From the NCBI GenBank assembly GCA_913775315.1, contig CAJYIX010000016.1:1-47032 (forward strand): DNA of 47,032 nucleotides, in the 5' to 3' direction. A program made the position numbers and the translations under genes. Positions 34,829 through 44,509 of the stretch are shown piece by piece (position 1 is the stretch's first letter; each line of letters begins with the position of its first letter). The notes beneath the pieces are model-generated. The model searched no databases and was not told the DNA's origin. It saw nothing but the letters and a program-made list of their open reading frames with translations. Source of the stretch: an uncultured Sphingomonas sp. (GTDB lineage Bacteria > Pseudomonadota > Alphaproteobacteria > Sphingomonadales > Sphingomonadaceae).

Positions 34829-37800
34829 TCACTCGGCCGCCACCACTTCCGGTGCCGTCCGGTCGTCGATCGGCGCTTCGAGCCGTTCCAGCATCTCGCG
34901 CGGCACGACCTGCCAGAAGGCACCCAGCGTGCGGTCCCAGTCGCCCAGCAGACCGTTCGACCATTTGCTGTCGGTCGCCTCGGCATGAGCGGCGACGAGG
35001 TCCTTGAGCACGCCTTCCCAATGCGCCGAGGCGAGGCGATGCCAGGTCAGGCTCTCGCCATTGGCCCGCTCGGGGAACCTGCCCTCGGGATCGTAGACGA
35101 AGGCCATGCCCCCGGTCATGCCCGCCCCGAAATTGGTGCCGACCTCGCCCAGCACCACCGCGATGCCGCCGGTCATGTATTCGCAGCCATTGGCGCCGCA
35201 GCCCTCGACCACGACCTTGACGCCCGAGTTGCGGACCGCGAACCGCTCGCCCGCCTGCCCCGCGGCATAGAGCTCGCCCGACGTCGCGCCGTAGAGGACG
35301 GTGTTGCCGAGGATCGTGTTCTCCTGGCTGGCCAGCGGCGAGGAGACCATCGGCCGCACGACGATGCGCCCGCCCGACAATCCCTTGCCGACATAGTCGT
35401 TGGCGTCGCCGAACACCTCGAGCGTCACGCCCTTGCACAGGAACGCGCCGAGCGACTGGCCCGCGCTCCCGCGCAGCCGGACATGGACGTGTCCATCCGC
35501 CAGCCTCGACATGCCGAACCGCCGGGTGATCTCGCTCGACAGGCGGGTGCCGACCGCGCGGTGGGTGTTGCGCACCGAATAGGTGAGCTGCATCTTCTCG
35601 CCCCGCGCGAAGACGGGCGCGGCGTCCTTGATCATCTGCGCGTCGAGGCTGTCGGGCACCTCGTTGCGGAACGTGTCGAGGCTGAAGCGGCGCTCGGCGT
35701 CTGTGGCATCGACCTTGGCGAGGATGGGATTGAGGTCGAGGTCGTCGAGATGCTCGGCCCCGCGGCTGACCTGGCGCAGCAATTCGGTGCGGCCGATCAC
35801 CTCGTCGAGGCTGCGGACGCCGAGCCGCGCGAGGATCTCGCGCACTTCCTCGGCGATGAAGGTCATGAGGTTGATGACCTTTTCGGGCGTACCGACGAAC
35901 TTGGCGCGCAATTTCTCGTCCTGCGTGCAGACGCCGACCGGGCAGGTGTTCGAGTGGCACTGGCGCACCATGATGCAGCCCATGGCGACGAGGCTCAATG
36001 TGCCGATGCCGAACTCCTCGGCGCCGAGAATCGCGGCGATGACGATGTCGCGCCCGGTCTTGAGCCCGCCATCGGTGCGCAGCTTCACCCGGCCACGCAG
36101 ACCGTTGAGCGTCAGCGTCTGATTGACCTCGCTCAGCCCCATTTCCCACGGCGTGCCGGCGTACTTTATCGACGTTTGCGGGCTCGCCCCCGTCCCGCCG
36201 ACATGGCCGGAAACGAGGATGACGTCGGCATGCGCCTTCGCCACGCCCGCCGCGACGGTGCCGATGCCCGCCGAGCTGACCAGCTTGACGCAGACGCGCG
36301 CGCGCGGGTTGATCTGCTTCAGGTCGTAGATGAGCTGCGCCAAATCCTCGATCGAATAGATGTCGTGGTGCGGCGGCGGGCTAATGAGCGTCACGCCCGG
36401 CGTCGAGTGGCGCAGCCTGGCGATGAACTCGGTCACCTTGAAGCCGGGGAGCTGCCCGCCCTCGCCGGGCTTGGCGCCCTGTGCAACCTTGATCTCGATC
36501 TCGTCGCAGGCATTGAGATATTCCGCCGTCACGCCGAACCGGCCCGAGGCGACCTGCTTGATGACCGAGTTGGCGTTGTCGCCGTTTTCGTAGGGGGTGT
36601 AGCGGACCTTGTCCTCGCCCCCCTCGCCCGACACCGCCTTGGCGCCGATGCGGTTCATCGCGATCGCCAGTGTCTCGTGCGCCTCCGGCGATAGCGCACC
36701 TAGCGACATGCCGGGCGTGATGAAGCGCTTGCGGATTTCGGTGATCGCCTCGACCTGATCGATGTTCACCCCCTCGCGCGGGAAATTGAACTCGAGGAGG
36801 TCGCGCAGGTACACGGGCGGCAGGTCGCGGACGCCGCGCGCAAATTGCAGATAGGTCGAATAGCTGTCGGTCGACACCGACGACTGGAGGAGGTGCATCA
36901 GCTGCGCCGAATAGGCGTGCGTCTCGCCGGAATGGCGCTGGCGATAGAAGCCGCCGATCGGCAGGTTGACGACCGCGGCATCGAATGCCGCCTCGTGACG
37001 CTGGCTGGCGTTGACGTAGAGCGAAGCATAGCCCTCGCCCGAGATCTTCGCCGGCATGCCGGGGAACAGGTCGGCGACGAGCGCGCGGCTGAGCCCCACC
37101 GCCTCGAAGTTATAGCCGCCACGATAGCTGGAGATCACCGCGATCCCCATCTTCGACATGATCTTGAGCAGCCCCTCGTCGATCGCCTTGCGATACCGCT
37201 TGAGGCAGTCGGCTAGGCTGAGGTCGCCGAACAGTCCGCGCGCCTGACGATCGGCGATCGCCGCCTCGGCCAGATAGGCGTTCACCGTCGTCGCGCCGAC
37301 GCCGATCAGCACCGCGAAATAATGCGTGTCGAGGCACTCGGCGGTCCGAACATTGACGCTGGCATAGGAGCGAAGGCCCCGGCGGACGAGGTGCGTGTGG
37401 ACCGCCGCGGCCGCGAGCACGCCGGGGATCGCCACGCGGTCCTCGTCGATCCGCTCGTCGGTCAGGAACAGCTCGGTCCGCCCCTCGCGCACCGCCTGCT
37501 CGGCCTGCGCGCGAAGCTGCGCGATCGCGGCGCGCAGGCCCTCGGCCCCGCTGCCGGCCGCGAACGTCGTGTCGATCTCCGCCGACTGGCCGCCGAAATA
37601 GGCCTTCAAACGCGCCCATTCGCTGCCGACCAGCACGGGGGATTCTAGGATCAGCACCCGGCCCTTCGCCGCCTCGACATCGAGGATGTTGGCAAGGTTG
37701 CCGAACCGCGTCTTGAGGCTCATCACGTGCCGTTCGCGCAAGGGGTCGATCGGCGGGTTCGTCACCTGGCTGAAGTTCTGGCGGAAGAACTGGCTGATGA

Positions 37801-39349
37801 GGCGCGGCTTGTCGCTGATGACTGCAAGCGGCGTGTCGTCGCCCATCGATCCGATCGCCTCCTTCGAGGTTTCGACCATCGGCGCCAGGATAAGCTCCAT
37901 ATCCTCCAGCGTCTGCCCCGCCGCCACCTGTCGGCGAGCGAGCTCGGCGCGGTCGAAGCGAACGTCCGCGGCCTCCACCTGCGGCAGGTCGGCGACCGAC
38001 AGATAGCCGGCGATCATCGAGGCATAGTCGTGCTCGCCCGCGATCCGGTCCTTGATCTCGGCATCGTGGAACAGGCGTCCTTCGGACAGATCGACGGCGA
38101 TCATCTCGCCCGGCCCGAGGCGGCCCTTCTCGACGACGCTCGTCTCCGGCACGACGACCATGCCCGTCTCCGACCCCACGATCAGCAGACCGTCGGCGGT
38201 GCGCGTGTAGCGAAGCGGGCGGAGCGCATTGCGGTCGAGCCCCGCGACTGCCCAGCGGCCATCGGTCATCGCGAGCGCGGCGGGGCCGTCCCACGGCTCC
38301 ATCACGCTGGCGAGATAGGCGTACATCGCGGTGTGCGCCTCGGGCATGTCGGCGCGATCCTGCCACGCCTCGGGCACCAGCATCAGCTTGGCGGTGGGCG
38401 CGTCGCGGCCGGAGCGGCAGATCGCCTCGAACGTCGCGTCCAGCGCGGCGGTGTCGCTGGCGCCGGCGGGGATGACGGGCTTGATATCCTCCGAATGCTC
38501 GCCGAACGCGATCGAGGCCATCTTGATCTCGTGGCTGAGCATCCAGTTCTTGTTGCCGCGGATCGTGTTGATCTCGCCGTTATGGGCGAGGCACCGGAAC
38601 GGCTGCGCCAGCCACCATTGCGGGAAGGTATTGGTCGAATAACGCTGGTGAAAGATCGCGACGCGGCTCTCGAACCGCTCGTCATTGAGGTCGGGGTAGA
38701 AGTCCGACAGGCTCTCGGCGAGGAACAGGCCCTTGTAGATGATCGAGCGGCACGACAGCGAGCAGATGTAGAAGCCGGTGATCTGCGCGGCGATGATCCG
38801 CTTCTCGATCCGGCGGCGGACGAGGTAGAGATTCTTCTCGAACTCGCTTTCGTCCTGGTCGCCCGGCAGGGGGCCGGCGATCATGATCTGCTCGATCTCG
38901 GGCCGGGTCGCCTGTGCCTTCTGGCCGATCACCGACACGTCGACGGGCACCTGGCGCCAGCCATAGATGGTGTAGCCCGCCTCGATGATCGCGGCCTCGA
39001 CGATCGTGCGGCAGGTTTCCTGCGCGCCCAGATCGGTGCGCGGCATGAACACCATGCCGACCGCCAGCCGGTTGGGCAGCACGCGATGTCCGCTCGCCAC
39101 CACGGCGTCGTCGAAGAAGCGGTGCGGCAGGTCGACATGGATGCCCGCGCCGTCGCCGGTCTTGCCATCGGCATCGACTGCGCCGCGGTGCCAGACCGCG
39201 CGCAGCGCGTCGATCGCCGACTGGACGACGCGGCGGCTGGGCTTCCCGTCGGTCGCCGCGACAAGGCCGACGCCGCAGGCATCGCCCTCATATTCGGGGC
39301 GATACATGCCTTCGGTGGCAAGGCGGAGGCGTTCGGTCTCAAGGCTCAT
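34829..39349 (-). CDS. gltB: Glutamate synthase (NADPH) large subunit
   Basis: 1506 aa, full length. It transfers the glutamine amide to 2-oxoglutarate. Near the N-terminus, YEGDACGVGL contains Cys25, the expected glutaminase nucleophile exposed after propeptide removal. Central FMN-domain segments include SGEGGEDKVRYTPYENGD and SGHVGGTGASPQTSIKYAGTPWE. CIMVRQCHSNTCPVGVC holds the 3Fe-4S cluster. The C-terminal GXGXG-repeat domain ends with GVKVVVEGCGANGCEYMTGG and EGRFPERANGESLTW. It is translated 45 bp after gltD. Confidence 0.97.
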   Translation of the reverse strand: MSLETERLRLATEGMYRPEYEGDACGVGLVAATDGKPSRRVVQSAIDALRAVWHRGAVDADGKTGDGAGIHVDLPHRFFDDAVVASGHRVLPNRLAVGMVFMPRTDLGAQETCRTIVEAAIIEAGYTIYGWRQVPVDVSVIGQKAQATRPEIEQIMIAGPLPGDQDESEFEKNLYLVRRRIEKRIIAAQITGFYICSLSCRSIIYKGLFLAESLSDFYPDLNDERFESRVAIFHQRYSTNTFPQWWLAQPFRCLAHNGEINTIRGNKNWMLSHEIKMASIAFGEHSEDIKPVIPAGASDTAALDATFEAICRSGRDAPTAKLMLVPEAWQDRADMPEAHTAMYAYLASVMEPWDGPAALAMTDGRWAVAGLDRNALRPLRYTRTADGLLIVGSETGMVVVPETSVVEKGRLGPGEMIAVDLSEGRLFHDAEIKDRIAGEHDYASMIAGYLSVADLPQVEAADVRFDRAELARRQVAAGQTLEDMELILAPMVETSKEAIGSMGDDTPLAVISDKPRLISQFFRQNFSQVTNPPIDPLRERHVMSLKTRFGNLANILDVEAAKGRVLILESPVLVGSEWARLKAYFGGQSAEIDTTFAAGSGAEGLRAAIAQLRAQAEQAVREGRTELFLTDERIDEDRVAIPGVLAAAAVHTHLVRRGLRSYASVNVRTAECLDTHYFAVLIGVGATTVNAYLAEAAIADRQARGLFGDLSLADCLKRYRKAIDEGLLKIMSKMGIAVISSYRGGYNFEAVGLSRALVADLFPGMPAKISGEGYASLYVNASQRHEAAFDAAVVNLPIGGFYRQRHSGETHAYSAQLMHLLQSSVSTDSYSTYLQFARGVRDLPPVYLRDLLEFNFPREGVNIDQVEAITEIRKRFITPGMSLGALSPEAHETLAIAMNRIGAKAVSGEGGEDKVRYTPYENGDNANSVIKQVASGRFGVTAEYLNACDEIEIKVAQGAKPGEGGQLPGFKVTEFIARLRHSTPGVTLISPPPHHDIYSIEDLAQLIYDLKQINPRARVCVKLVSSAGIGTVAAGVAKAHADVILVSGHVGGTGASPQTSIKYAGTPWEMGLSEVNQTLTLNGLRGRVKLRTDGGLKTGRDIVIAAILGAEEFGIGTLSLVAMGCIMVRQCHSNTCPVGVCTQDEKLRAKFVGTPEKVINLMTFIAEEVREILARLGVRSLDEVIGRTELLRQVSRGAEHLDDLDLNPILAKVDATDAERRFSLDTFRNEVPDSLDAQMIKDAAPVFARGEKMQLTYSVRNTHRAVGTRLSSEITRRFGMSRLADGHVHVRLRGSAGQSLGAFLCKGVTLEVFGDANDYVGKGLSGGRIVVRPMVSSPLASQENTILGNTVLYGATSGELYAAGQAGERFAVRNSGVKVVVEGCGANGCEYMTGGIAVVLGEVGTNFGAGMTGGMAFVYDPEGRFPERANGESLTWHRLASAHWEGVLKDLVAAHAEATDSKWSNGLLGDWDRTLGAFWQVVPREMLERLEAPIDDRTAPEVVAAE

Positions 39350-39394
39350 TCATCGTCTCCAATCGCGCGGGGGCGATCGCAAAAGTCCATCGGA

Positions 39395-40837
39395 TCAGGC
39401 GGCGACCTTCGCGGCCTTTGCCTTGGCGCGCAGCCAGGCGTGCATCCGGTCGGCGACGTCGCGGCCGTCGCGGATCGCCCAGACGACCAGGCTGGCGCCG
39501 CGAACGATGTCACCGGCGGCGAACACGCCGTCGAGGCTGGTCATCATCGACTTGTTGTCGACGCGCAGCGTGCCCCAGCGATTGACGCCGAGCTCTGGCG
39601 CGCCGAACATCGCCGGCAGATCCTCGGGGTCGAAGCCCAGCGCCTTGATGACCAGATCGGCCTTCAGCATCTCCTCGCTGCCCGGATCGGGTTCGGGGGC
39701 GCGGCGGCCGCTGGCGTCGGGGGCGCCGAGCCGCATCTTCGTCACGCGCACGCCCGCGACATGCCCCTCGGCCGCCGCGTCAAAGGCCTCGGGCGCGGCG
39801 AGCCAGACGAACTCGACGCCTTCCTCCTCAGCATTGGTGACCTCGCGCTGGCTGCCGGGCATGTTGGCGCGGTCGCGGCGATAGAGGCACTTCACCGACT
39901 TCGCGCCCTGCCGCACCGCGGTCCGCACGCAGTCCATTGCGGTGTCGCCGCCGCCGATCACGACCACGTCCTTGCCCTCTGCATTCAGGCTGCCGTCGTC
40001 CCACGCGGCCACCTGATCGCCGAAGCTCTTGCGGTTCGACGTGATGAGATAGTCGAGCGCGTCGACCACGCCGCCCGATCCGACGCCGGGCGCCTTGATC
40101 GCGCGCGGCTTGTACACGCCGGTCGCGATCAGGATCGCGTCGTGGCGCGAACGCAGCTCGTCGAGCGTCGCGTCGCGGCCGACCTCGAACCCCTCGTGAA
40201 AGACGATGCCGCCGGCCTTCAACCGGTCGACGCGGCGCGTGACGACATGCTTCTCCAGCTTGAAGCCGGGGATGCCATAGATCAGCAGCCCGCCGGCGCG
40301 ATCGTGGCGGTCATAGACGTGCACCTCGTACCCCGCGACGCGCAGATACTCCGCCGTCGTCAGCCCCGCCGGCCCCGCGCCGATCACGCCCACCGACTGC
40401 CCGCGCGCGCGGCCGGGCACCAGCGGCTCGACCCAGCCCTCTTCCCATGCAGTGTCGGTGATGTACTTCTCGACCGAACCGATCGTCACCGATCCGTGAC
40501 CCGAGAATTCGATCACGCAATTGCCCTCGCACAGCCGGTCCTGCGGACAGATGCGGCCACAGATCTCGGGCATGGTCGAGGTGCTGTTCGACAGCTCGTA
40601 CGCTTCGCGCAGCCGCCCCTCGGCGGTCAGGCGCAGCCAGTCGGGAATGTGATTGTGCAGGGGGCAGTGCACCGAGCAATAGGGCACCCCGCACTGCGAG
40701 CAGCGACCTGCCTGCTCCCCCGCCTTGGGCGCGGCGAAGCGGTCGGCGATCTCGCGGAAGTCGCGGTTGCGATCATCGGCAGCGCGCTTCGACGGATAGT
40801 CCTGCGCGGTCCCGACGAACTTCAGCGTGGCATTCAT
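39395..40837 (-). CDS. gltD: Glutamate synthase small subunit
   Basis: 480 aa from ATG 40837, with an AGAGGGA purine site upstream; a longer reading adds 13 poorly conserved residues. The N-terminal CSQCGVPYCSVHCPL and CGRICPQDRLCEGNCV cysteines bind the 4Fe-4S clusters. VGVIGAGPAGLTTAEYL binds FAD and VVVIGGGDTAMDCVRTA binds NADPH. GVFAAGDIVRGASLVVWAI closes the flavin site. It feeds electrons from NADPH to GltB. It is first in the transcript, from the promoter at 40865-40892. Confidence 0.97.
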   Translation of the reverse strand: MNATLKFVGTAQDYPSKRAADDRNRDFREIADRFAAPKAGEQAGRCSQCGVPYCSVHCPLHNHIPDWLRLTAEGRLREAYELSNSTSTMPEICGRICPQDRLCEGNCVIEFSGHGSVTIGSVEKYITDTAWEEGWVEPLVPGRARGQSVGVIGAGPAGLTTAEYLRVAGYEVHVYDRHDRAGGLLIYGIPGFKLEKHVVTRRVDRLKAGGIVFHEGFEVGRDATLDELRSRHDAILIATGVYKPRAIKAPGVGSGGVVDALDYLITSNRKSFGDQVAAWDDGSLNAEGKDVVVIGGGDTAMDCVRTAVRQGAKSVKCLYRRDRANMPGSQREVTNAEEEGVEFVWLAAPEAFDAAAEGHVAGVRVTKMRLGAPDASGRRAPEPDPGSEEMLKADLVIKALGFDPEDLPAMFGAPELGVNRWGTLRVDNKSMMTSLDGVFAAGDIVRGASLVVWAIRDGRDVADRMHAWLRAKAKAAKVAA

Positions 40838-40864
40838 GGCGCATCCCTCTCGGTTCGAGGGCGC

Positions 40865-40892
40865 GTATAATTTCACGATTGCGCGCTGTCAC
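40865..40892 (-). promoter_or_regulatory. Probable gltD-gltB promoter
   Basis: On the minus strand GTGACA (40892-40887) and TTATAC (40870-40865) are 16 bp apart, about 27 bp ahead of ATG 40837, giving a leader near 20 nt. The 161-bp gap to uppP also has short AT-rich patches but no other clear signal. Confidence 0.45.
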
Positions 40893-40998
40893 GCACAAAA
40901 CGGCAATTATGACAGCAATGATGACCTAATCGGTTTTCTTGGCCTCGACTTGTCCAAGTTGACCTTCCCTTCGCATCCTCAATAGGGCCGAAGCGGTT

Positions 40999-41799
40999 CT
41001 ACCGTGCCAGCAGCCAGATCAGCGCTGCGCTGCCTGCCACGATCCGATACCAGGCGAACGGCGCGAAGCCGTAGCGCGATACCAGCGCGACGAACGCCTT
41101 GACCACCAGCAGCGCGACCACAAAGGCCACCGCGAAGCCGATCGCGATCGCGTGGAGATCGTCGAAGCTGAGCAGCGCGCGATCCTTGAAGAGCGCATAG
41201 GCCGTCGCGGCAGTCATCGTCGGCACGGCGAGGAAAAAGCTGAACTCCGCCGCGGTCTTGCGCTCGACGCCCATCAGGAGCGCGCCCATGATCGTCGCGC
41301 CCGAGCGGCTGACGCCCGGCACCATCGCCATGCACTGGACGACGCCGATCGTCGCGGCGGTGCCGAGCGGCATCCCCTCGACGCTGTTCACCCGGACGCG
41401 CTTCACCATCCGCTCGATGAGGAGGATCGCGACGCCGCCGACGATCAGCGCGACCGCGACGATCACCGGCGTCTGCATCGCCGCGCGCACCGCGTTATAG
41501 GCGACGACGCCGATGACGAGCGCCGGCGCGAAGCCGATGAGGATGTTGCGCACGAACCGCCACGCATCGGGCCGCCCGGCGATCATCCCGGTGCCGACGT
41601 TCCAGAACCGCCGCCAATAGACGACCAGCACCGCCAGGATCGCGCCGAGCTGGATCGCGATCTTGAACGCCACCGAACTGGCGTCGTTGAACCCGAGCAG
41701 CTCCCCCGCAAGGATCAGGTGGCCGGTCGACGACACCGGTAGAAATTCGGTCAGACCCTCGATCGCTCCGAGCAGGAGGACCGTCAGCAACTCGCCCAT
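40999..41799 (-). CDS. uppP: Undecaprenyl-diphosphatase
   Basis: 266 aa integral membrane protein of the BacA/UppP family, which recycles undecaprenyl pyrophosphate for peptidoglycan and other envelope polymers. Both signature regions are present: GAIEGLTEFLPVSSTGHLIL near the N-terminus and VPGVSRSGATIMGALLMGVER in the middle. About seven hydrophobic helices follow. It lies 45 bp downstream of the NDUFA9-like gene on the same strand. Confidence 0.95.
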   Translation of the reverse strand: MGELLTVLLLGAIEGLTEFLPVSSTGHLILAGELLGFNDASSVAFKIAIQLGAILAVLVVYWRRFWNVGTGMIAGRPDAWRFVRNILIGFAPALVIGVVAYNAVRAAMQTPVIVAVALIVGGVAILLIERMVKRVRVNSVEGMPLGTAATIGVVQCMAMVPGVSRSGATIMGALLMGVERKTAAEFSFFLAVPTMTAATAYALFKDRALLSFDDLHAIAIGFAVAFVVALLVVKAFVALVSRYGFAPFAWYRIVAGSAALIWLLAR

Positions 41800-41843
41800 G
41801 CAATCCCCCGCCGGCGTTGATCGTCAGTAATCAGGTGCGCCGG

Positions 41844-42782
41844 TCAGGCCGGCTGCTTGGTCTGGCCGAAGCGACCCTGGCGGCGATAGAGCACCAGCCA
41901 GCCCGGCGCGACCGCGGCCATCGGCGTCGGCGCGATGCCGAACGCCTCGAACCCCTCGACCCCGTCCGCCACGACATTGTCGCGCTGAAGCATCAGCCAC
42001 TGGTCGCGCGTGATCGGCGCGCCGGGCAGCTTGCCGAGGCTGGCCAGCGCCGAGCCCGCGAAATCGGGCAGCGGCGCGAAGGTCTTGTTTCGGCCCGTCG
42101 CCTCGGCGATCCAGCGGTGCAGGTCGAGCATCGTCAGCACGTCCGGCCCGCCAAGCTCATAGGTGTGGTCGCCATGCGCCTTTGGATCGGCAACCGCCGC
42201 GGCGGCGGCGCGCGCGACGTCGACGACATGGACCGGCTGGAACCGCGCATCGGGCTTCAACACCGGGATCACCGGCAGCGGGCTGGCGATCATCGCGGCG
42301 AAGCGATTGACGAACTGGTCCTCGCGACCGAACACGATCGACGGGCGCAGGATCGTGGCGTGCGGGAACGCCGCCTTGACCGCCGCCTCGCCCTCGGCCT
42401 TGCTGCGGCCATAGTGCGACGGGCTGGCCGGATCGGCGCCGATCGCGGAAATGTGGACCAGCGCCCCTGCCCCCGCGGCGGCGGCGGCTTCCGCCACCAG
42501 CCGTGCGCCATCGACCTGGATACTCTGATAGTCGGTGAAGGTGCCGACCAGATTGACGACCGCGTCCGCGCCGTCGACCGCGCGCGCGATCGTGTCGGGC
42601 CGCTTGATGTCGGTGCCGACGAACTGCACCTGGCCCAAGCCGCCCAGCGGCTTCAGGAAAAAGGCGCGGCGCGGGTCGCGCTGGGCGATACGGACGCGCG
42701 CGCCCGCCGCCATCAGTTCCTGGGCCACATAGCGGCCGACGAACCCGCCGCCGCCGATAAGGGTGATGAGCTTGTCGCGCAT
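41844..42782 (-). CDS. NAD(P)-binding, NDUFA9-like complex I accessory protein
   Basis: 312 aa from ATG 42782; an in-frame start 27 codons upstream adds unlike sequence. KLITLIGGGGFVGRYVAQEL is the dinucleotide loop of an atypical short-chain reductase. AVVNLVGTFTDYQSIQVDGARLVAEAA, SAIGADPASPSHYGRSKAEGEAAV and RPSIVFGREDQFVNRFA follow the family. Alphaproteobacterial homologues of NDUFA9 associate with NADH dehydrogenase; no nuo gene is nearby. It diverges from tRNA-Leu. Confidence 0.88.
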   Translation of the reverse strand: MRDKLITLIGGGGFVGRYVAQELMAAGARVRIAQRDPRRAFFLKPLGGLGQVQFVGTDIKRPDTIARAVDGADAVVNLVGTFTDYQSIQVDGARLVAEAAAAAGAGALVHISAIGADPASPSHYGRSKAEGEAAVKAAFPHATILRPSIVFGREDQFVNRFAAMIASPLPVIPVLKPDARFQPVHVVDVARAAAAAVADPKAHGDHTYELGGPDVLTMLDLHRWIAEATGRNKTFAPLPDFAGSALASLGKLPGAPITRDQWLMLQRDNVVADGVEGFEAFGIAPTPMAAVAPGWLVLYRRQGRFGQTKQPA

Positions 42783-42891
42783 GGTCTTGGAAACTGCCTT
42801 TCGAACCCGGTCGTTCGCGGCCCGCAATGCCGCGTCGCAACCCAAACGGCAAGTCGTCAGCAAGGCTCCGCATTTTTCCGCCGAAAGTGCG

Positions 42892-42921
42892 TTGACAACC
42901 CCGCGGCCCCTCCCCTAGAGG
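42892..42921 (+). promoter_or_regulatory. Promoter of tRNA-Leu
   Basis: TTGACA (42892-42897) and TAGAGG (42916-42921) are 18 bp apart, 16 bp before the mature tRNA 5' end. The -35 is a perfect consensus, as expected for a stable-RNA promoter. Confidence 0.65.
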
Positions 42922-42937
42922 CGCCGGCCTACCCCGT

Positions 42938-43024
42938 GCCCAGATGGCGGAATTGGTAGACGCACCAGCTTCAGGTGCTGGCGCTCGCAAGGGCGTGGAG
43001 GTTCGAGTCCTCTTCTGGGCACCA
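42938..43024 (+). tRNA. tRNA-Leu (CAG anticodon)
   Basis: An 87-nt type II cloverleaf including encoded CCA. The acceptor stem GCCCAGA (42938-42944) pairs with TCTGGGC (43014-43020). The anticodon stem CCAGC/GCTGG encloses TTCAGGT, giving anticodon CAG. A long variable arm and GTTCGAGTC T-loop follow. It is intact and sits directly before an integrase gene, so its 3' end is the probable attachment site. Confidence 0.97.
42990..43024 (+). other. Candidate attachment site (3' end of tRNA-Leu)
   Basis: P4-type integrases commonly recombine at the 3' part of a tRNA gene, and one starts 163 bp downstream. The crossover would regenerate the tRNA. No second copy of this sequence occurs in the rest of the window, so the other end of the island is beyond 47032 or lost. 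Confidence 0.45.
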
Positions 43025-43134
43025 TTTCCCTGTGCGCGAATGACCGCCACAGGTTGAAAAATCGGCAGAAATCTGCGATAAAACGGCACGATCTGGTCGC
43101 TGCCGTCCGCTATTGTTCGCCTTCAGCCGGGCAC

Positions 43135-43189
43135 TTTTGGGGGCCACGTTGGGGGCCATTTCAAAATGTGCTTCTGGAGTGGCCCCCAT
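43135..43189 (+). repeat. Repeated TGGGGGCCA motifs before the integrase
   Basis: TGGGGGCCA occurs as direct repeats at 43138-43146 and 43150-43158 and inverted at 43180-43188, where the last base is the A of the integrase ATG. Either direct copy could pair with the inverted one as a hairpin over the start codon. Arm-type integrase sites or a self-regulating operator are possible. Confidence 0.5.
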
Positions 43190-44384
43190 GCCCCTGAATG
43201 ACGTTGCGATCCGCGCTGCCAAGCCCGGCCCCAAACCGATCAAGCTCTCCGATGAGCGCGGCCTGTTCCTGCTGGTGCAGCCTTCGGGCGGAAAGCTGTG
43301 GCGGTTGAAGTATCGGATCGCGGGCAAGGAAAAGAAGCTGTCGCTTGGGCGATATCCCGATGTGGCGCTGAAGGAAGCGCGCGAGCGGGGCGCTGAAGCA
43401 CGAAAGCTGATCGCGGCTGGCGTCGATCCTTCGGAGAAGAAGCGGATTGACCGGCTGGATGCGACGCTGAAGGCGGCAACCACGTTCAAGGCAGTGTCGG
43501 ACGAGTATATCGAAAAGTGCGAGCGTGAGGGCCGCGCCGATGTGACGGTAGGCAAAGCGCGATGGCTGCTGTCGCTGCTGGAACCGGCTCTAGGCACCCG
43601 GGCGATTGACGAAGTTAGCCCGGCTGAACTGCTGGCGGCGCTGAAGAAGGTTGAGGCGCGGGGCCATCTGGAAACGGCGCGACGGATGCGATCCTTCGCC
43701 AGCCGCGTGTTCCGCTACGCCGTTGCTACATCGCGCGCCACTGCTGACCCGGCCGCCGCGTTGCGCGGTGCCTTGGTAGCTCCGAAGGCCACGCATCATG
43801 CCGCTATTCTCGAAGCCAAGGGCGTAGGCGCACTGCTGCGCGCGATCGACGGATACGAAGGGCAGCCCATGACGCAACTCGCGCTCAAGCTCGCACCGCA
43901 TGTATTCGTGCGACCGGGCGAGCTGCGGCAAGCCGAATGGTCGGAAATCGATTTGGAAGCGGGCGTGTGGAAGATCGCCGCCGAAAAGATGAAAATGCGC
44001 CAGCCGCATATGGTGCCGCTATCCCGCCAAGCGATCGAAATTTTCCGGGCGGCGCAAGCGTTAACCGGCCGCCATCAATATGTGTTTGCGTCGCTCTATC
44101 CCGGCACTCGCCCCATGTCGGAGAACACGATCAACGCGGCGTTGCGACGGCTGGGCTATGCGGGCGACGAGATGACCGCACACGGCTTCCGCGCCATGGC
44201 CAGCACGCTGTTGAATGAAAGCGGCAAATGGAATCCCGATGCGATCGAGCGTGCCTTGGCGCATAAGGCGGCGGACGGAGTGCGCGGCGCATATCATCGC
44301 GGCGCGCATTGGGCTGAGCGCGTCGAAATGGCGCAATGGTGGTCCAACCATTTGGACACGCTTCGCTTGAACTCGCTAGCGTAG
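43188..44384 (+). CDS. Tyrosine site-specific integrase (P4/DUF4102 type)
   Basis: 398 aa from ATG 43188 with GGAG about 9 nt upstream; a longer reading from 43113 is in the repeat region. The N-terminal arm-binding DUF4102 domain (LNDVAIRAAKPGPKPIKLSDERGLFLLVQPSG, KKLSLGRYPDVALKEAR) and a central core-binding domain precede the catalytic domain. That has Arg in RPGELRQAEW, His and Arg in MTAHGFRAMASTLLNE, and the Tyr nucleophile in GAYHRGAHWAERVEMAQWW. It catalyses integration and excision of the island at the adjacent tRNA-Leu. Codon use is core-like, unlike the two genes that follow. Confidence 0.95.
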   Translation: MPLNDVAIRAAKPGPKPIKLSDERGLFLLVQPSGGKLWRLKYRIAGKEKKLSLGRYPDVALKEARERGAEARKLIAAGVDPSEKKRIDRLDATLKAATTFKAVSDEYIEKCEREGRADVTVGKARWLLSLLEPALGTRAIDEVSPAELLAALKKVEARGHLETARRMRSFASRVFRYAVATSRATADPAAALRGALVAPKATHHAAILEAKGVGALLRAIDGYEGQPMTQLALKLAPHVFVRPGELRQAEWSEIDLEAGVWKIAAEKMKMRQPHMVPLSRQAIEIFRAAQALTGRHQYVFASLYPGTRPMSENTINAALRRLGYAGDEMTAHGFRAMASTLLNESGKWNPDAIERALAHKAADGVRGAYHRGAHWAERVEMAQWWSNHLDTLRLNSLA

Positions 44385-44455
44385 TGCGTTCCAATAGCTG
44401 TAGCCGAATGGCCTGATGGGCCGTCGGACGCCGCCGCCTCAGCGGCCCGCTGTGC

Positions 44456-44465
44456 AATTCGAATT
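44456..44465. promoter_or_regulatory. Palindrome upstream of the ATPase gene
   Basis: AATTCGAATT is a perfect 10-bp palindrome (GCAATTCGAATTTGC is near-symmetrical), 44 bp before the ATPase ATG in the 125-bp gap after the integrase. It could be an operator for a phage or defence regulator. No regulator gene accompanies it, and no convincing -35/-10 pair was found. Confidence 0.3.
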
Positions 44466-44509
44466 TGCTGAGGTACGGTTTTTCGCGGCACAAACAGGAA
44501 CGATTGACC

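Noticed and set aside
37727-40870. A 1047-codon open frame on the plus strand opposite gltD/gltB
   Set aside because: It mirrors strongly conserved gltB and gltD on the other strand, has the Arg/Ala/Val/His-rich makeup of a high-GC antisense frame and no known domain.
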